Positions 1 through 8,342 of a DNA stretch of 64,000 nt are shown in pieces. Under the pieces are notes generated by a model. It was not told where the DNA came from. It did not search any database and saw only the letters and a list, made by a program, of their open reading frames with translations. Every line of letters starts with the position of its first letter. The stretch's first letter is position 1. The stretch comes from Anaerostipes sp. 992a (GTDB taxonomy: Bacteria > Bacillota > Clostridia > Lachnospirales > Lachnospiraceae), in assembly GCF_001940245.1 (NCBI RefSeq), contig NZ_MJIG01000003.1, forward strand, positions 124,001 to 188,000, given 5' to 3'. The position numbers and the translations under genes were made by a program.

Positions 1-2
1 AA

Positions 3-446
3 AAGACAGCTGTTGGTGACAAATATGTCAATGAAAATATGACAGAGCATGGACACAGCCTTGGAGGAGAGCAGTCTGGACACATTATCTTCAGCAAACA
101 TGCAACCACTGGAGATGGGGTTTTAACTTCATTAAAGATCATGGAAGCTATGCTGGAGCAGAAGATGCCGCTTAGCAAGCTTGTTGAGCCGGTAACGATC
201 TATCCTCAGTTATTAAAGAATGTAAAAGTAAAGGACAAAAAGGCTGCACAGGAAGACAAAGACGTGATCGCAGCAGTGAAAGCAGTCGAAGAAGCACTTG
301 GAGAGAATGGAAGAATTCTGGTAAGACAGAGTGGTACCGAGCCACTGATTCGTGTCATGGTAGAAGCAGAGACGGACGATATTTGCCTGAAATATGTAGA
401 TCAGGTAGTAAAGGTACTGGTTACAAATGGACATGTTGCCGAATAG
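3..446 (+). CDS. glmM: Phosphoglucosamine mutase, C-terminal part (5' end outside window)
   Basis: The reading frame is open from the window edge, so the first two thirds of the gene are missing. The visible 147 residues match the end of GlmM, which interconverts glucosamine-6-phosphate and glucosamine-1-phosphate in the cytoplasm on the way to UDP-GlcNAc and peptidoglycan. The sugar-binding loop GGEQSGH is seen near the start of the fragment. The C-terminal phosphate-binding loop RQSGTEPLIRVMVE lies about 30 residues before the stop. The next gene starts 15 nt downstream on the same strand, which suggests co-transcription. The motifs make GlmM more likely than a general phosphomannomutase, although the specificity loop of the serine active site is not in view. 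Confidence 0.93.
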   Translation, partial: KTAVGDKYVNENMTEHGHSLGGEQSGHIIFSKHATTGDGVLTSLKIMEAMLEQKMPLSKLVEPVTIYPQLLKNVKVKDKKAAQEDKDVIAAVKAVEEALGENGRILVRQSGTEPLIRVMVEAETDDICLKYVDQVVKVLVTNGHVAE

Positions 447-461
447 CCGGAGGTTATGGAT

Positions 462-1469
462 ATGGAACATCTATTATCACAATTAGAGAAAGGGCCAATG
501 TCACAGGAAATGGCAGAAGTCATGATGGAAGAGATTCTTACCGGCAGACATTCGGCGAAAGAGCTGGAAGAATGGCTGGATGCTATGAATCCGATAGAGC
601 GGATTCCTTCTTCCGAGGAACTGGTTGGATTTGTAAAAGCGATTCGAAAGCACATGGCACTGGTTTCTGTAGACAGCGGTAATTATATGGATATTACTGG
701 AACGGGAGGAGATGGAAAAGGAAGCTTTAACATTTCTACAGCGGCTGCATTTCTGACAGCAGCCTCTGGTATGCCAGTGGCAAAAACCGTGAATCGTGCG
801 ATATCCAGTCAATGTGGATCGGCAGATGTTTTGGAAACACTGGGCGTGAATATTATGGCGGATGGAGAGAAGGCAGCAAAAGCCATTACAGATGTGGGAA
901 TTGGATTTTTCTTTGGAGATAATTATTATCCACAGGTTCCTGAACTTTCAGATGCAATGAAAGGCAATCATCAGACTATTATTCATTTGATTCGACCACT
1001 GCTTAACATTACCAATGCAGAGAAGATGCTTCTTGGGGTGTTTCATCCAGAGCTGATTGAACCTGTCATTTATGCGATGAGGGAGCTTGGTTTTTCTCAG
1101 GCACTGGTTGTCAGTGCGGCAGATGGAATGGATGAATTTTCTATTCAGACGAAAAATTATGTAGGAGAGCTGATGCATGGGCAGATAGAGCTCTATACAG
1201 TAGATCCTGCGGATTATGGATTTGAAGCCAGTGAGCTGCAGGATATGATTCGGGGAGATGATCCTGGATTAAATGCACAGGTGATGAGGGCGATGTTTTT
1301 CGGAGGAAAAGGGTTCCGAAGAGATTTTGCCGTTCTCAATGCGGGTGCAGCTCTGTACATCGGTGGAGCCGCCGGATCCATTGAGATGGGAATTACGATG
1401 GCCAACGAAGCCATTGATTCTGGTAGAGCAGATTTGGTATTAAATTTGCTGGCGGATTTTACAAATTAA
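462..1469 (+). CDS. TrpD-like phosphoribosyltransferase family protein, divergent active site
   Basis: The fold matches the anthranilate phosphoribosyltransferase (TrpD) family: about 335 residues, helical N-domain, glycine loop GTGGDG at residues 80-85, then NRAISSQCGSADVLETLG. Several signature residues differ. The family KHGN motif reads KTVN from residue 108, the VHGxDGLDE motif reads VSAADGMDE near 216-225, and the RTIFNxLGPL anthranilate-site segment reads IIHLIRPLLN near 171-182. No other trp genes are nearby; the gene sits between glmM and priA. PRPP binding is plausible from the glycine loop, but anthranilate as substrate is doubtful. ATG at 462 is preferred to ATG at 456 because GGAGG at 449-453 gives 8 nt spacing to 462 and only 2 nt to 456. 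A specialised paralogue with another acceptor is the best inference. Confidence 0.75.
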   Translation: MEHLLSQLEKGPMSQEMAEVMMEEILTGRHSAKELEEWLDAMNPIERIPSSEELVGFVKAIRKHMALVSVDSGNYMDITGTGGDGKGSFNISTAAAFLTAASGMPVAKTVNRAISSQCGSADVLETLGVNIMADGEKAAKAITDVGIGFFFGDNYYPQVPELSDAMKGNHQTIIHLIRPLLNITNAEKMLLGVFHPELIEPVIYAMRELGFSQALVVSAADGMDEFSIQTKNYVGELMHGQIELYTVDPADYGFEASELQDMIRGDDPGLNAQVMRAMFFGGKGFRRDFAVLNAGAALYIGGAAGSIEMGITMANEAIDSGRADLVLNLLADFTN

Positions 1470-1482
1470 CAGGAGTGAAGCA

Positions 1483-3726
1483 ATGTCAAAGTTATATGCA
1501 GACATTATTATCAATATTTCACATGAGGCACTTGATAAGGTATTTCAATATGAGGTGCCTCTTCCTTTATGTGGGGAGATTTTTGTAGGGACCAGAGTAG
1601 TTGTTCCATTTGGACGGTGGAATAAAGAGCAAAGTGGTTATGTGGTGGGATTGTCTGAGACACCGGATTATGAAGAAGAGAAAATCAAACAGATTATAAG
1701 GATTTCTACGGAAGGAACGTCTCTGGAGGCAAAGTTGGTGCAGCTGGCATACTGGATTCGGGAAAACTATGGCTCCACCATGATCCAGGCGCTTAGAACT
1801 GTGCTTCCAGCAGCACAGAAGGTGGAGCGCAAGCAGGAGAAGATCGTAAGATTGTTGCTTTCAAAAGAAGAAACAGAGAGGGTACTGGAAACAGCAAGAA
1901 AAAAGAATCGAAAGGCACAAGTACGTCTTTTGGAAGAGATGAAAGAACAGACGGTTCTCTCTTGGGAGATGGTTGCGAAGAAGTTAAAGATCTCCAAATC
2001 CACTCTGGATCGTCTGAAGGAACAGGGAATTCTTGAGATACAAAAAAGAAATTTATATCGCAATCCCATTTCGTTTTCTATCTCAAAGGAAATACCCAAA
2101 AAACTGAATATGGAACAGCAGCGGCTAATAGATATGTTTGCCCATGACTTTTTAAATAAAAACTATAAAACTTATTTGTTGCATGGGGTAACGGGAAGTG
2201 GAAAGACCGAGGTCTATATGGCAGCCATTGAGACTGTGCTGGCACAGGGAAAACAGGCCATTGTCCTGATTCCGGAAATTGCACTTACGTATCAGACAGT
2301 TAAGCGGTTTTATCAGCGGTTTGGAAATCGGGTATCCATTATGAATTCTCGATTGTCTAAGGGAGAGCGGTATGACCAGATGCTTCGGGCCAGAGATGGC
2401 GAGGTCGACATTATGATCGGTCCCCGCTCGGCATTGTTTACCCCGTTTCAGAATCTTGGTCTGATCGTGATCGATGAGGAACATGAAAACAGCTATAAAA
2501 GCGAGAGTATTCCTAAGTATCATGCTAGAGAGACGGCCATTGCCCGGGCCGGAATGGAGGGGGCTTCTGTCATATTAGGATCGGCAACTCCAAGCATCGA
2601 ATCCTATCAGAAAGCCGTCACTGGAGAGTTTGTCTTATGGGAGCTTACGAAGAGGGCAAATCCTGGAAGCAGGATGGCAAATGTCTATATTGAGGATCTG
2701 CGGGAGGAGCTAAAATCAGGAAATCGTAGTCTGTTTAGCCGCAGGCTGAAGGCCATGATGGAAGATCGTCTGGAAAAAGGACAGCAGATTATGTTATTCC
2801 TAAACCGAAGGGGGTATGCAGGATTTGTATCCTGCAGAAGCTGCGGACATGTCATGAAATGTCCGCATTGTGACGTATCGCTGACAGCTCATCGGGGAGG
2901 GCGCCTGGTCTGTCATTATTGCGGATATCAGGTTCCAATGCCAAAGGTGTGTCCAGAATGTCAGAGCCCTTACATCGGTACATTTGGAACAGGGACACAG
3001 AAGGTGGAGGTTATGGTTAATAAGGAATTTCCACAGGCAAAAGTACTTCGAATGGACATGGATACCACAAGAAAGAAGAACAGCTATGAAGAAATCTTAT
3101 CAGCCTTTTCCAATGGAGAAGCGGATATTTTAATCGGAACCCAGATGATCGTAAAGGGACATGACTTTTCGAATACTACATTAGTTGGAATACTTGCGGC
3201 GGATATGTCTTTGTATGCTAATGACTTTCGTGCCAGCGAGCGAACCTTTCAGCTCTTGACTCAGGCAGCGGGAAGGGCAGGACGAGGGGCGTTGGCGGGA
3301 GACGTGGTGATTCAGACTTATCATCCGGAGCATTACAGCATTGTGACAGCTGCAGCACAGGATTATCATCAGTTCTATGAACAGGAAATAGCATATCGCG
3401 AATTTTTGCAGTATCCTCCAGTTTATCAGATGATGGTGGTGTTTATTGGCTGTGATCAGTTAGATATCGGGCAGGCAGCGGCAAATATGCTGGGAAAAGA
3501 GCTTCGAAGGCAGACGGCAGATTTAGACGGATATTGGGTTATCGGACCCAGTCAGGCTACCATTACAAAGGTGAAGGACGTATATCGCCATGTTATTTAT
3601 GTCAAACATAAGGACTACGAGGCGCTGACCAGAATGAAAGATCTACTGGAACATTATATGGAGGATAAGGGAATTTTCGAAAAAGCGGTGGTCGCCTTTG
3701 ACTTTAACCCTATGATTGGTTACTGA
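1483..3726 (+). CDS. priA: Primosomal protein N', replication restart helicase
   Basis: PriA recognises stalled or collapsed forks and unwinds DNA to reload the replicative helicase. The protein has 747 residues, the normal full length. It has an N-terminal DNA-binding region and a winged-helix stretch around 140-190. Walker A GVTGSGKTE lies near 235, the DEEH box (IVIDEEH) near 330, and the eight-cysteine zinc region (CRSCGH, CPHCD, CHYCG, CPEC) spans about 450-495. These are followed by helicase motifs IV-VI, including GTQMIVKGHDF and QAAGRAGR. The start has AGGAG about 8 nt upstream. It lies between the TrpD-like gene and def, on the same strand with short gaps, in a typical Firmicutes replication/translation cluster. 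Confidence 0.97.
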   Translation: MSKLYADIIINISHEALDKVFQYEVPLPLCGEIFVGTRVVVPFGRWNKEQSGYVVGLSETPDYEEEKIKQIIRISTEGTSLEAKLVQLAYWIRENYGSTMIQALRTVLPAAQKVERKQEKIVRLLLSKEETERVLETARKKNRKAQVRLLEEMKEQTVLSWEMVAKKLKISKSTLDRLKEQGILEIQKRNLYRNPISFSISKEIPKKLNMEQQRLIDMFAHDFLNKNYKTYLLHGVTGSGKTEVYMAAIETVLAQGKQAIVLIPEIALTYQTVKRFYQRFGNRVSIMNSRLSKGERYDQMLRARDGEVDIMIGPRSALFTPFQNLGLIVIDEEHENSYKSESIPKYHARETAIARAGMEGASVILGSATPSIESYQKAVTGEFVLWELTKRANPGSRMANVYIEDLREELKSGNRSLFSRRLKAMMEDRLEKGQQIMLFLNRRGYAGFVSCRSCGHVMKCPHCDVSLTAHRGGRLVCHYCGYQVPMPKVCPECQSPYIGTFGTGTQKVEVMVNKEFPQAKVLRMDMDTTRKKNSYEEILSAFSNGEADILIGTQMIVKGHDFSNTTLVGILAADMSLYANDFRASERTFQLLTQAAGRAGRGALAGDVVIQTYHPEHYSIVTAAAQDYHQFYEQEIAYREFLQYPPVYQMMVVFIGCDQLDIGQAAANMLGKELRRQTADLDGYWVIGPSQATITKVKDVYRHVIYVKHKDYEALTRMKDLLEHYMEDKGIFEKAVVAFDFNPMIGY

Positions 3727-3781
3727 TTTGTGGTATGATAGACAATGAGATAGATTAAGATAATAGAAGGGATTTAATAAA

Positions 3782-4270
3782 ATGGCAATTAGAAATATTC
3801 GTGTAATGGGTGATGATATCTTAAGAAAGAAATCAAAGCCGGTAAAAGAAGTAACAGAAAGAATTCGTACGATGATCGATGACATGTATGAAACCATGTA
3901 TGAGACCATGGGCGTTGGTCTTGCTGCGCCTCAGATTGGAATTTTAAAAAGAATTGTCGTGATTGATATTGGAGATGGGAATCAGATTACATTGATCAAT
4001 CCAGTGATCGTAGAAAAGGATGGAGAACAGATTGGAGATGAAGGCTGTCTTAGTATTCCAAATAAAGTAGGAACTGTAAAACGTCCAAATCATGTAGTCT
4101 GTGAGGCTCTGAATGAAGAGATGGAACCAATTCGTGTAGAAGGAGAGGGCTTTCTGGCAAGAGCAATCTGTCATGAATGCGACCATTTGGATGGAATTCT
4201 GTATGCGGATGTGGCGGAAGGACCATTGGTTGATCTGACAGAGGCAGAACCAGAAGAGATCGAAGAATAG
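3782..4270 (+). CDS. def: Peptide deformylase
   Basis: This metalloenzyme removes the N-formyl group from nascent proteins. All three family motifs are present in 162 residues: GVGLAAPQIG near 43, EGCLSIP near 86 (metal-ligand Cys) and HECDH near 131 (two His ligands and catalytic Glu). The C-terminal tail is acidic. It is followed 10 nt later by fmt, which makes the formylated initiator tRNA, so formylation and deformylation are encoded together as in many bacteria. Start ATG is preceded by an AGGG-type site. Confidence 0.97.
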   Translation: MAIRNIRVMGDDILRKKSKPVKEVTERIRTMIDDMYETMYETMGVGLAAPQIGILKRIVVIDIGDGNQITLINPVIVEKDGEQIGDEGCLSIPNKVGTVKRPNHVVCEALNEEMEPIRVEGEGFLARAICHECDHLDGILYADVAEGPLVDLTEAEPEEIEE

Positions 4271-4280
4271 GAGGCTGCTT

Positions 4281-5210
4281 GTGAAAGTCATATTTATGGG
4301 AACACCGGACTTTTCGGTTCCAACACTGCAGGCGGTGATTGATCACCATGACGTCATTGCAGTAGTGACACAGCCGGATAAACCGAAAGGAAGAGGAAAA
4401 GCAATGGCATTTCCTCCGGTAAAAGAAAAAGCAATGGAGTACGGAATTCCAGTGTATCAGCCGGTAAAGGCAAGGGATCCGGAATTTGTAAAGATTTTAA
4501 AAGATCTGGCACCGGATGTGATCGTAGTAGTAGCATTTGGTCAGATTCTTCCAAAGGAGATTTTAGAGATACCAAAGTATGGATGCATCAATGGACATGC
4601 TTCTATATTGCCGATGTACCGTGGAGCAGGACCGGTTCAATGGGTGGTCATCAATGGTGAGCAGGAAACCGGAATTACAACGATGCGAATGGATGAAGGT
4701 CTGGATACCGGTGATATGATCGAGAAAGCGGTCATTCCGATCGAACCAAAGGAGACAGGGGGAACCCTTCATGATAAACTGATGGTTTTGAGTGGAGAGT
4801 TGATGGTATCCACGTTGGAAAAATTAGAAAAGGGAACGGCAGTCTTTACCCCTCAGGGAGATGGAAAGACTTGTTATGCAAGCATGTTGGATAAGAAGAT
4901 GGGTGATATCGATTTTACCAAATCGGCAGTTGAGATTGAAAGATTGATTCGAGGTCTGAATCCATGGCCGAGTGCCTATACAACATTGAATGGAAAGACC
5001 ATGAAGATCTGGGATGCAGATGTAGTAGCAGGGAAAGAAGGCGTTTTGCCAGGAACCGTTCTTGAGGTGACGAAAAAATCCATAATCGTTCAGACAGGAA
5101 AGGATGCACTTTCCTTAAATGAAATTCAGTTAGCAGGTAAAAAACGGATGAAGACAGAAGCATTCCTGTTAGGATATCACATCGAAACGGGAAGCAGACT
5201 AGGTGATTAA
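4281..5210 (+). CDS. fmt: Methionyl-tRNA formyltransferase
   Basis: Fmt transfers a formyl group from 10-formyl-THF to Met-tRNA(fMet). The 309-residue protein begins MKVIFMGTPDFSVP, the usual N-terminus, and carries the formyltransferase core HASILPMYRGAGP near residues 105-117 and a C-terminal OB-like domain containing GLNPWPSAYT. The start codon is GTG, with GGAGG 6 nt upstream in the tail of def. It overlaps the longest reading frame of rsmB slightly but not the preferred rsmB start. Confidence 0.96.
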   Translation: MKVIFMGTPDFSVPTLQAVIDHHDVIAVVTQPDKPKGRGKAMAFPPVKEKAMEYGIPVYQPVKARDPEFVKILKDLAPDVIVVVAFGQILPKEILEIPKYGCINGHASILPMYRGAGPVQWVVINGEQETGITTMRMDEGLDTGDMIEKAVIPIEPKETGGTLHDKLMVLSGELMVSTLEKLEKGTAVFTPQGDGKTCYASMLDKKMGDIDFTKSAVEIERLIRGLNPWPSAYTTLNGKTMKIWDADVVAGKEGVLPGTVLEVTKKSIIVQTGKDALSLNEIQLAGKKRMKTEAFLLGYHIETGSRLGD

Positions 5211-5211
5211 T

Positions 5212-6570
5212 ATGAGTCAGACAAGAGAGCTGGCATTGGATATTTTGCTGGACATTGATAAGAAAAAGAATTTAAGTCATCTGGTTCTTTCCGATACATT
5301 ACGAAACTATCAGTTTATGGAAAAGAAGGACAGGGCCTTTCTTACCAGACTTTGTCAGGGGACTCTGGAAAATCAAATTCAGATTGATTATATCATCGAT
5401 CAATTTTCAAAGGTTAAGATCCACAAATGCAAGCCGGTCATTCGGGCCATTTTGCGTATGGGAGTTTACCAGCTGAAGTTTATGAATCAGGTGCCGGATT
5501 CAGCAGTATGCAATGAAGCAGTGAAACTGGCGAAGAAAAGAGGTTTTCGGAATTTGACTGGCTTTGTCAATGGGGTGCTTCGCAATATTGCAAGAAATCT
5601 TGATCAGGTTATATACCCAGACCAGGAGAAAGAGCCGGTAAGGTATCTGTCTGTCTGGTATTCCATGCCAGAATGGCTGGTAAAGGAATTCTTATCTGAG
5701 TATGATAAAACTACCGTAGAAAAGATGTTAGAAAGTTTTTTAGAAGTAAAAGAAACCAGCATAAGGGCCCAGCTTACCAATGGGACAATGGAAGAACTGA
5801 GAAGATCCTTAGAAGCACAGCAGGTTGTAGTCGGAAAGGGTGCCTTTATGAAAGAGGCCTTTCGTATATCTGGCTATAATTATCTGGAAGATCTGGATGC
5901 CTTTTGTGAAGGAAAGTTCCAGGTGCAGGATGAAAGTTCTATGCTGGTGGCACAGCTGGCAGATCCGAAAGAAGGAATGCTGGTTATCGATGTATGTAGC
6001 GCTCCAGGAGGCAAGAGTCTTCATATGGCAGACCGGCTGAAGGGAACCGGCAGGGTCATTGCCAGAGATTTAACAGAGTATAAGGCGGAGCTGATCCAGG
6101 AGAATGTGAATCGTCTTAAATGTACCAATGTGAAAGTCCAGGTAGCAGATGCAAGGATATTGGATGAAGAGCTGATTGGAAAAGCAGATATTGTAATTGC
6201 AGATCTTCCGTGTTCCGGTCTTGGGATTATGGGAAGAAAAAGAGATATTAAATACAATGCAACAAAAGATGGAATTTTAGAATTATCAAAACTTCAGAAA
6301 CAGATATTATCAGTTGTAATCCAATATTTAAAACCAAATGGCATTCTTATGTACAGTACATGTACCATCAGAAAAGAAGAAAATATAGAAAATGTGCAGT
6401 GGATGAGTAAGAATCTGGATATGGAGCTGGTAGGCTTTGAAGAGCTGATGCCGGATCAGCTTACTGTAGAGACAGCAGAGGAAGGATATATTCAGTTGCT
6501 TCCTGGCGTTCACCCATGTGATGGATTCTTTATTGCCAAGTTAAGGAGAAAATCAAATGCCGGATATTAA
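5212..6570 (+). CDS. rsmB: 16S rRNA (cytosine-967-C5)-methyltransferase
   Basis: The protein of about 452 residues has a NusB-like RNA-binding N-domain (residues 1-140) and a C-terminal SAM-dependent methyltransferase. SAM motif I reads CSAPGGKS near 263, motif IV DLPCSG near 329, and the catalytic Cys is in STCTI near 381. It methylates C967 of 16S rRNA. A GTG at 5203 is in frame, but the AGGTG at 5201-5205 is well placed for the ATG at 5212, which also matches the usual N-terminus. The gene end overlaps rlmN by 14 nt, which implies coupled translation of two rRNA modifiers. Confidence 0.95.
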   Translation: MSQTRELALDILLDIDKKKNLSHLVLSDTLRNYQFMEKKDRAFLTRLCQGTLENQIQIDYIIDQFSKVKIHKCKPVIRAILRMGVYQLKFMNQVPDSAVCNEAVKLAKKRGFRNLTGFVNGVLRNIARNLDQVIYPDQEKEPVRYLSVWYSMPEWLVKEFLSEYDKTTVEKMLESFLEVKETSIRAQLTNGTMEELRRSLEAQQVVVGKGAFMKEAFRISGYNYLEDLDAFCEGKFQVQDESSMLVAQLADPKEGMLVIDVCSAPGGKSLHMADRLKGTGRVIARDLTEYKAELIQENVNRLKCTNVKVQVADARILDEELIGKADIVIADLPCSGLGIMGRKRDIKYNATKDGILELSKLQKQILSVVIQYLKPNGILMYSTCTIRKEENIENVQWMSKNLDMELVGFEELMPDQLTVETAEEGYIQLLPGVHPCDGFFIAKLRRKSNAGY

Positions 6571-7594
6571 GTCGATGACGCTTACAGAGCTGGAGGAGTA
6601 TGTCGAGTCTATTGGTGAGAAAAAGTTTCGTGCCAAGCAGCTGTATGAATGGATGCATAAAAAGCTGGTACGCAGTCTGGATGATATGACTAATATACCA
6701 AAAGCTTTAAAGCAGAAAATCAAAGAGGGAGTGGGAATGCTCTCTGTAACAGAAGTGGAGAGATTGACTTCTAATATAGATGGAACTGCCAAGTTCTTAT
6801 TTGAACTCCATGATGGTAGTATCATTGAAAGTGTTTTAATGAGATATAAGCATGGAAATTCCGTATGCATCTCTTCTCAGGTAGGATGCCGAATGGGATG
6901 TAGATTCTGTGCATCTACGATTGGAGGACTGACAAGGTGCCTGGAGCCATCGGAGATGCTGGATCAGATTTATCATATTCAGCATGCCATTGGGGAACGG
7001 GTTTCCAATGTAGTTGTAATGGGAACGGGTGAACCTTTTGATAATTTTGATCATCTGCTGCGTTTTTTGGAATTGCTGACAGATGAAAAGGGTTTACACA
7101 TCAGTCAGAGGAATATTACCGTATCTACTTGTGGAATCGTACCGAAGATTTATGAATTGGCGGATAAGCAACTGCAGATTACGTTGGCAATTTCGTTGCA
7201 TTCTCCAAATGACGAGATGAGGAGAGCATTAATGCCGATTGCCAATCGCTATTCTATTCAGGAGATTATGGATGCCTGTGATGCGTATATTAAGGCTACC
7301 AATCGAAGGATTACCTTTGAATATAGCTTGGTAAAGGGAGTCAATGATAAACCAGAGCATGCGAAGATGTTGATTGACCTGCTTAAGGGAAAGCTGTGTC
7401 ATGTGAATTTGATTCCAGTAAACCCGATTGATGAAAGAGATTATGAGCAGTCAACCAAAGATTCTATTTATGAATTCCAGCATTTGCTGGAGAAGCATCA
7501 TATACGGGCTACGGTCAGACGGGAAATGGGAAGAGACATCAATGCTGCCTGTGGGCAGCTTAGAAAACGCTATGCCGAAAAGAAGGGGTTATAG
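6557..7594 (+). CDS. rlmN: 23S rRNA (adenine-2503-C2)/tRNA-37 methyltransferase, radical SAM
   Basis: RlmN is a radical SAM enzyme that places a C2 methyl on A2503 of 23S rRNA, and on A37 of some tRNAs. The 345-residue protein has the iron-sulfur motif CRMGCRFC near 112-119, the GTGEPF motif near 157 and the late cysteine in AACGQL near residue 335 that forms the methyl-transfer intermediate. No extra domain marks it as Cfr. It starts inside the end of rsmB and is followed one base later by the phosphatase gene. Confidence 0.96.
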   Translation: MPDIKSMTLTELEEYVESIGEKKFRAKQLYEWMHKKLVRSLDDMTNIPKALKQKIKEGVGMLSVTEVERLTSNIDGTAKFLFELHDGSIIESVLMRYKHGNSVCISSQVGCRMGCRFCASTIGGLTRCLEPSEMLDQIYHIQHAIGERVSNVVVMGTGEPFDNFDHLLRFLELLTDEKGLHISQRNITVSTCGIVPKIYELADKQLQITLAISLHSPNDEMRRALMPIANRYSIQEIMDACDAYIKATNRRITFEYSLVKGVNDKPEHAKMLIDLLKGKLCHVNLIPVNPIDERDYEQSTKDSIYEFQHLLEKHHIRATVRREMGRDINAACGQLRKRYAEKKGL

Positions 7595-7595
7595 T

Positions 7596-8342
7596 ATGAA
7601 ATCTTATGGAATGAAAGATATTGGATGCGTCAGATCAGAGAATCAGGATAATATATTCTATACGGACGCTCCAATCGGAATGTTAAGTAATTTATATATT
7701 GTTGCAGATGGAATGGGAGGCCACAATGCCGGAGCCTATGCCTCTAAATATGTAACGGATCAGCTTGTGGATAATGCAAGAAAATCAAAGGGGTGGGACG
7801 TGATCGCCTTCCTCGAAAATGTATTAAAGCAGCTGAATTATCAGCTTTTGAAAAAAGGTTCTGAGGAGGAAGCATATGCAGGGATGGGAACCACAACAGT
7901 AGCAGCATCGGAAAAGGATGGAAAGCTCTATGTGGTCAATGTTGGTGACAGCCGTCTGTATCATATTCATGATGGTGAGATGAAACAGATTACGGTGGAT
8001 CATTCCTATGTACAGGAATTAATTTCAGCTGGAGTGATCGATAAAGAGGATGGAAGAAATCATCCAAATAAAAATGTGATTACCAGGGCAGTAGGTGCCC
8101 CGCAGTCTCTGAATGTAGATCATTTTATTGTTCCACTCAGCGAGGGAGATTATGTTATCCTGTGTTCAGATGGACTGCATGGGATGGTAGAGGATGAAGA
8201 AATCAAAGAAGTCGTGCTTGGAAACGGCTCAATCGAAGAAAAAACAAAGGAATTAGTCCGACGGGCAAAGCAGAAGGGCGGCAAGGACAATATTGCGGTT
8301 ATTCTGGCAAGGATGGGAAACCGAGGTGATGAATTATGCTAG
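7596..8342 (+). CDS. prpC: PP2C-type protein Ser/Thr phosphatase
   Basis: The 248-residue protein contains all PPM/PP2C metal-site motifs: RSENQDN near 14, VADGMGGHNAG near 38, GTTTVAA near 97, NVGDSRLY near 113, LCSDGL near 190 and KGGKDNIAV near 229. In Firmicutes this enzyme dephosphorylates targets of the partner kinase PrkC and often the kinase itself. The frame extends upstream into rlmN, but ATG at 7596, just after the rlmN stop, gives the family N-terminus (MKSYGMKDIGCVRSENQD). The stop overlaps the kinase start by 7 nt, so the pair is probably made stoichiometrically. Confidence 0.94.
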   Translation: MKSYGMKDIGCVRSENQDNIFYTDAPIGMLSNLYIVADGMGGHNAGAYASKYVTDQLVDNARKSKGWDVIAFLENVLKQLNYQLLKKGSEEEAYAGMGTTTVAASEKDGKLYVVNVGDSRLYHIHDGEMKQITVDHSYVQELISAGVIDKEDGRNHPNKNVITRAVGAPQSLNVDHFIVPLSEGDYVILCSDGLHGMVEDEEIKEVVLGNGSIEEKTKELVRRAKQKGGKDNIAVILARMGNRGDELC

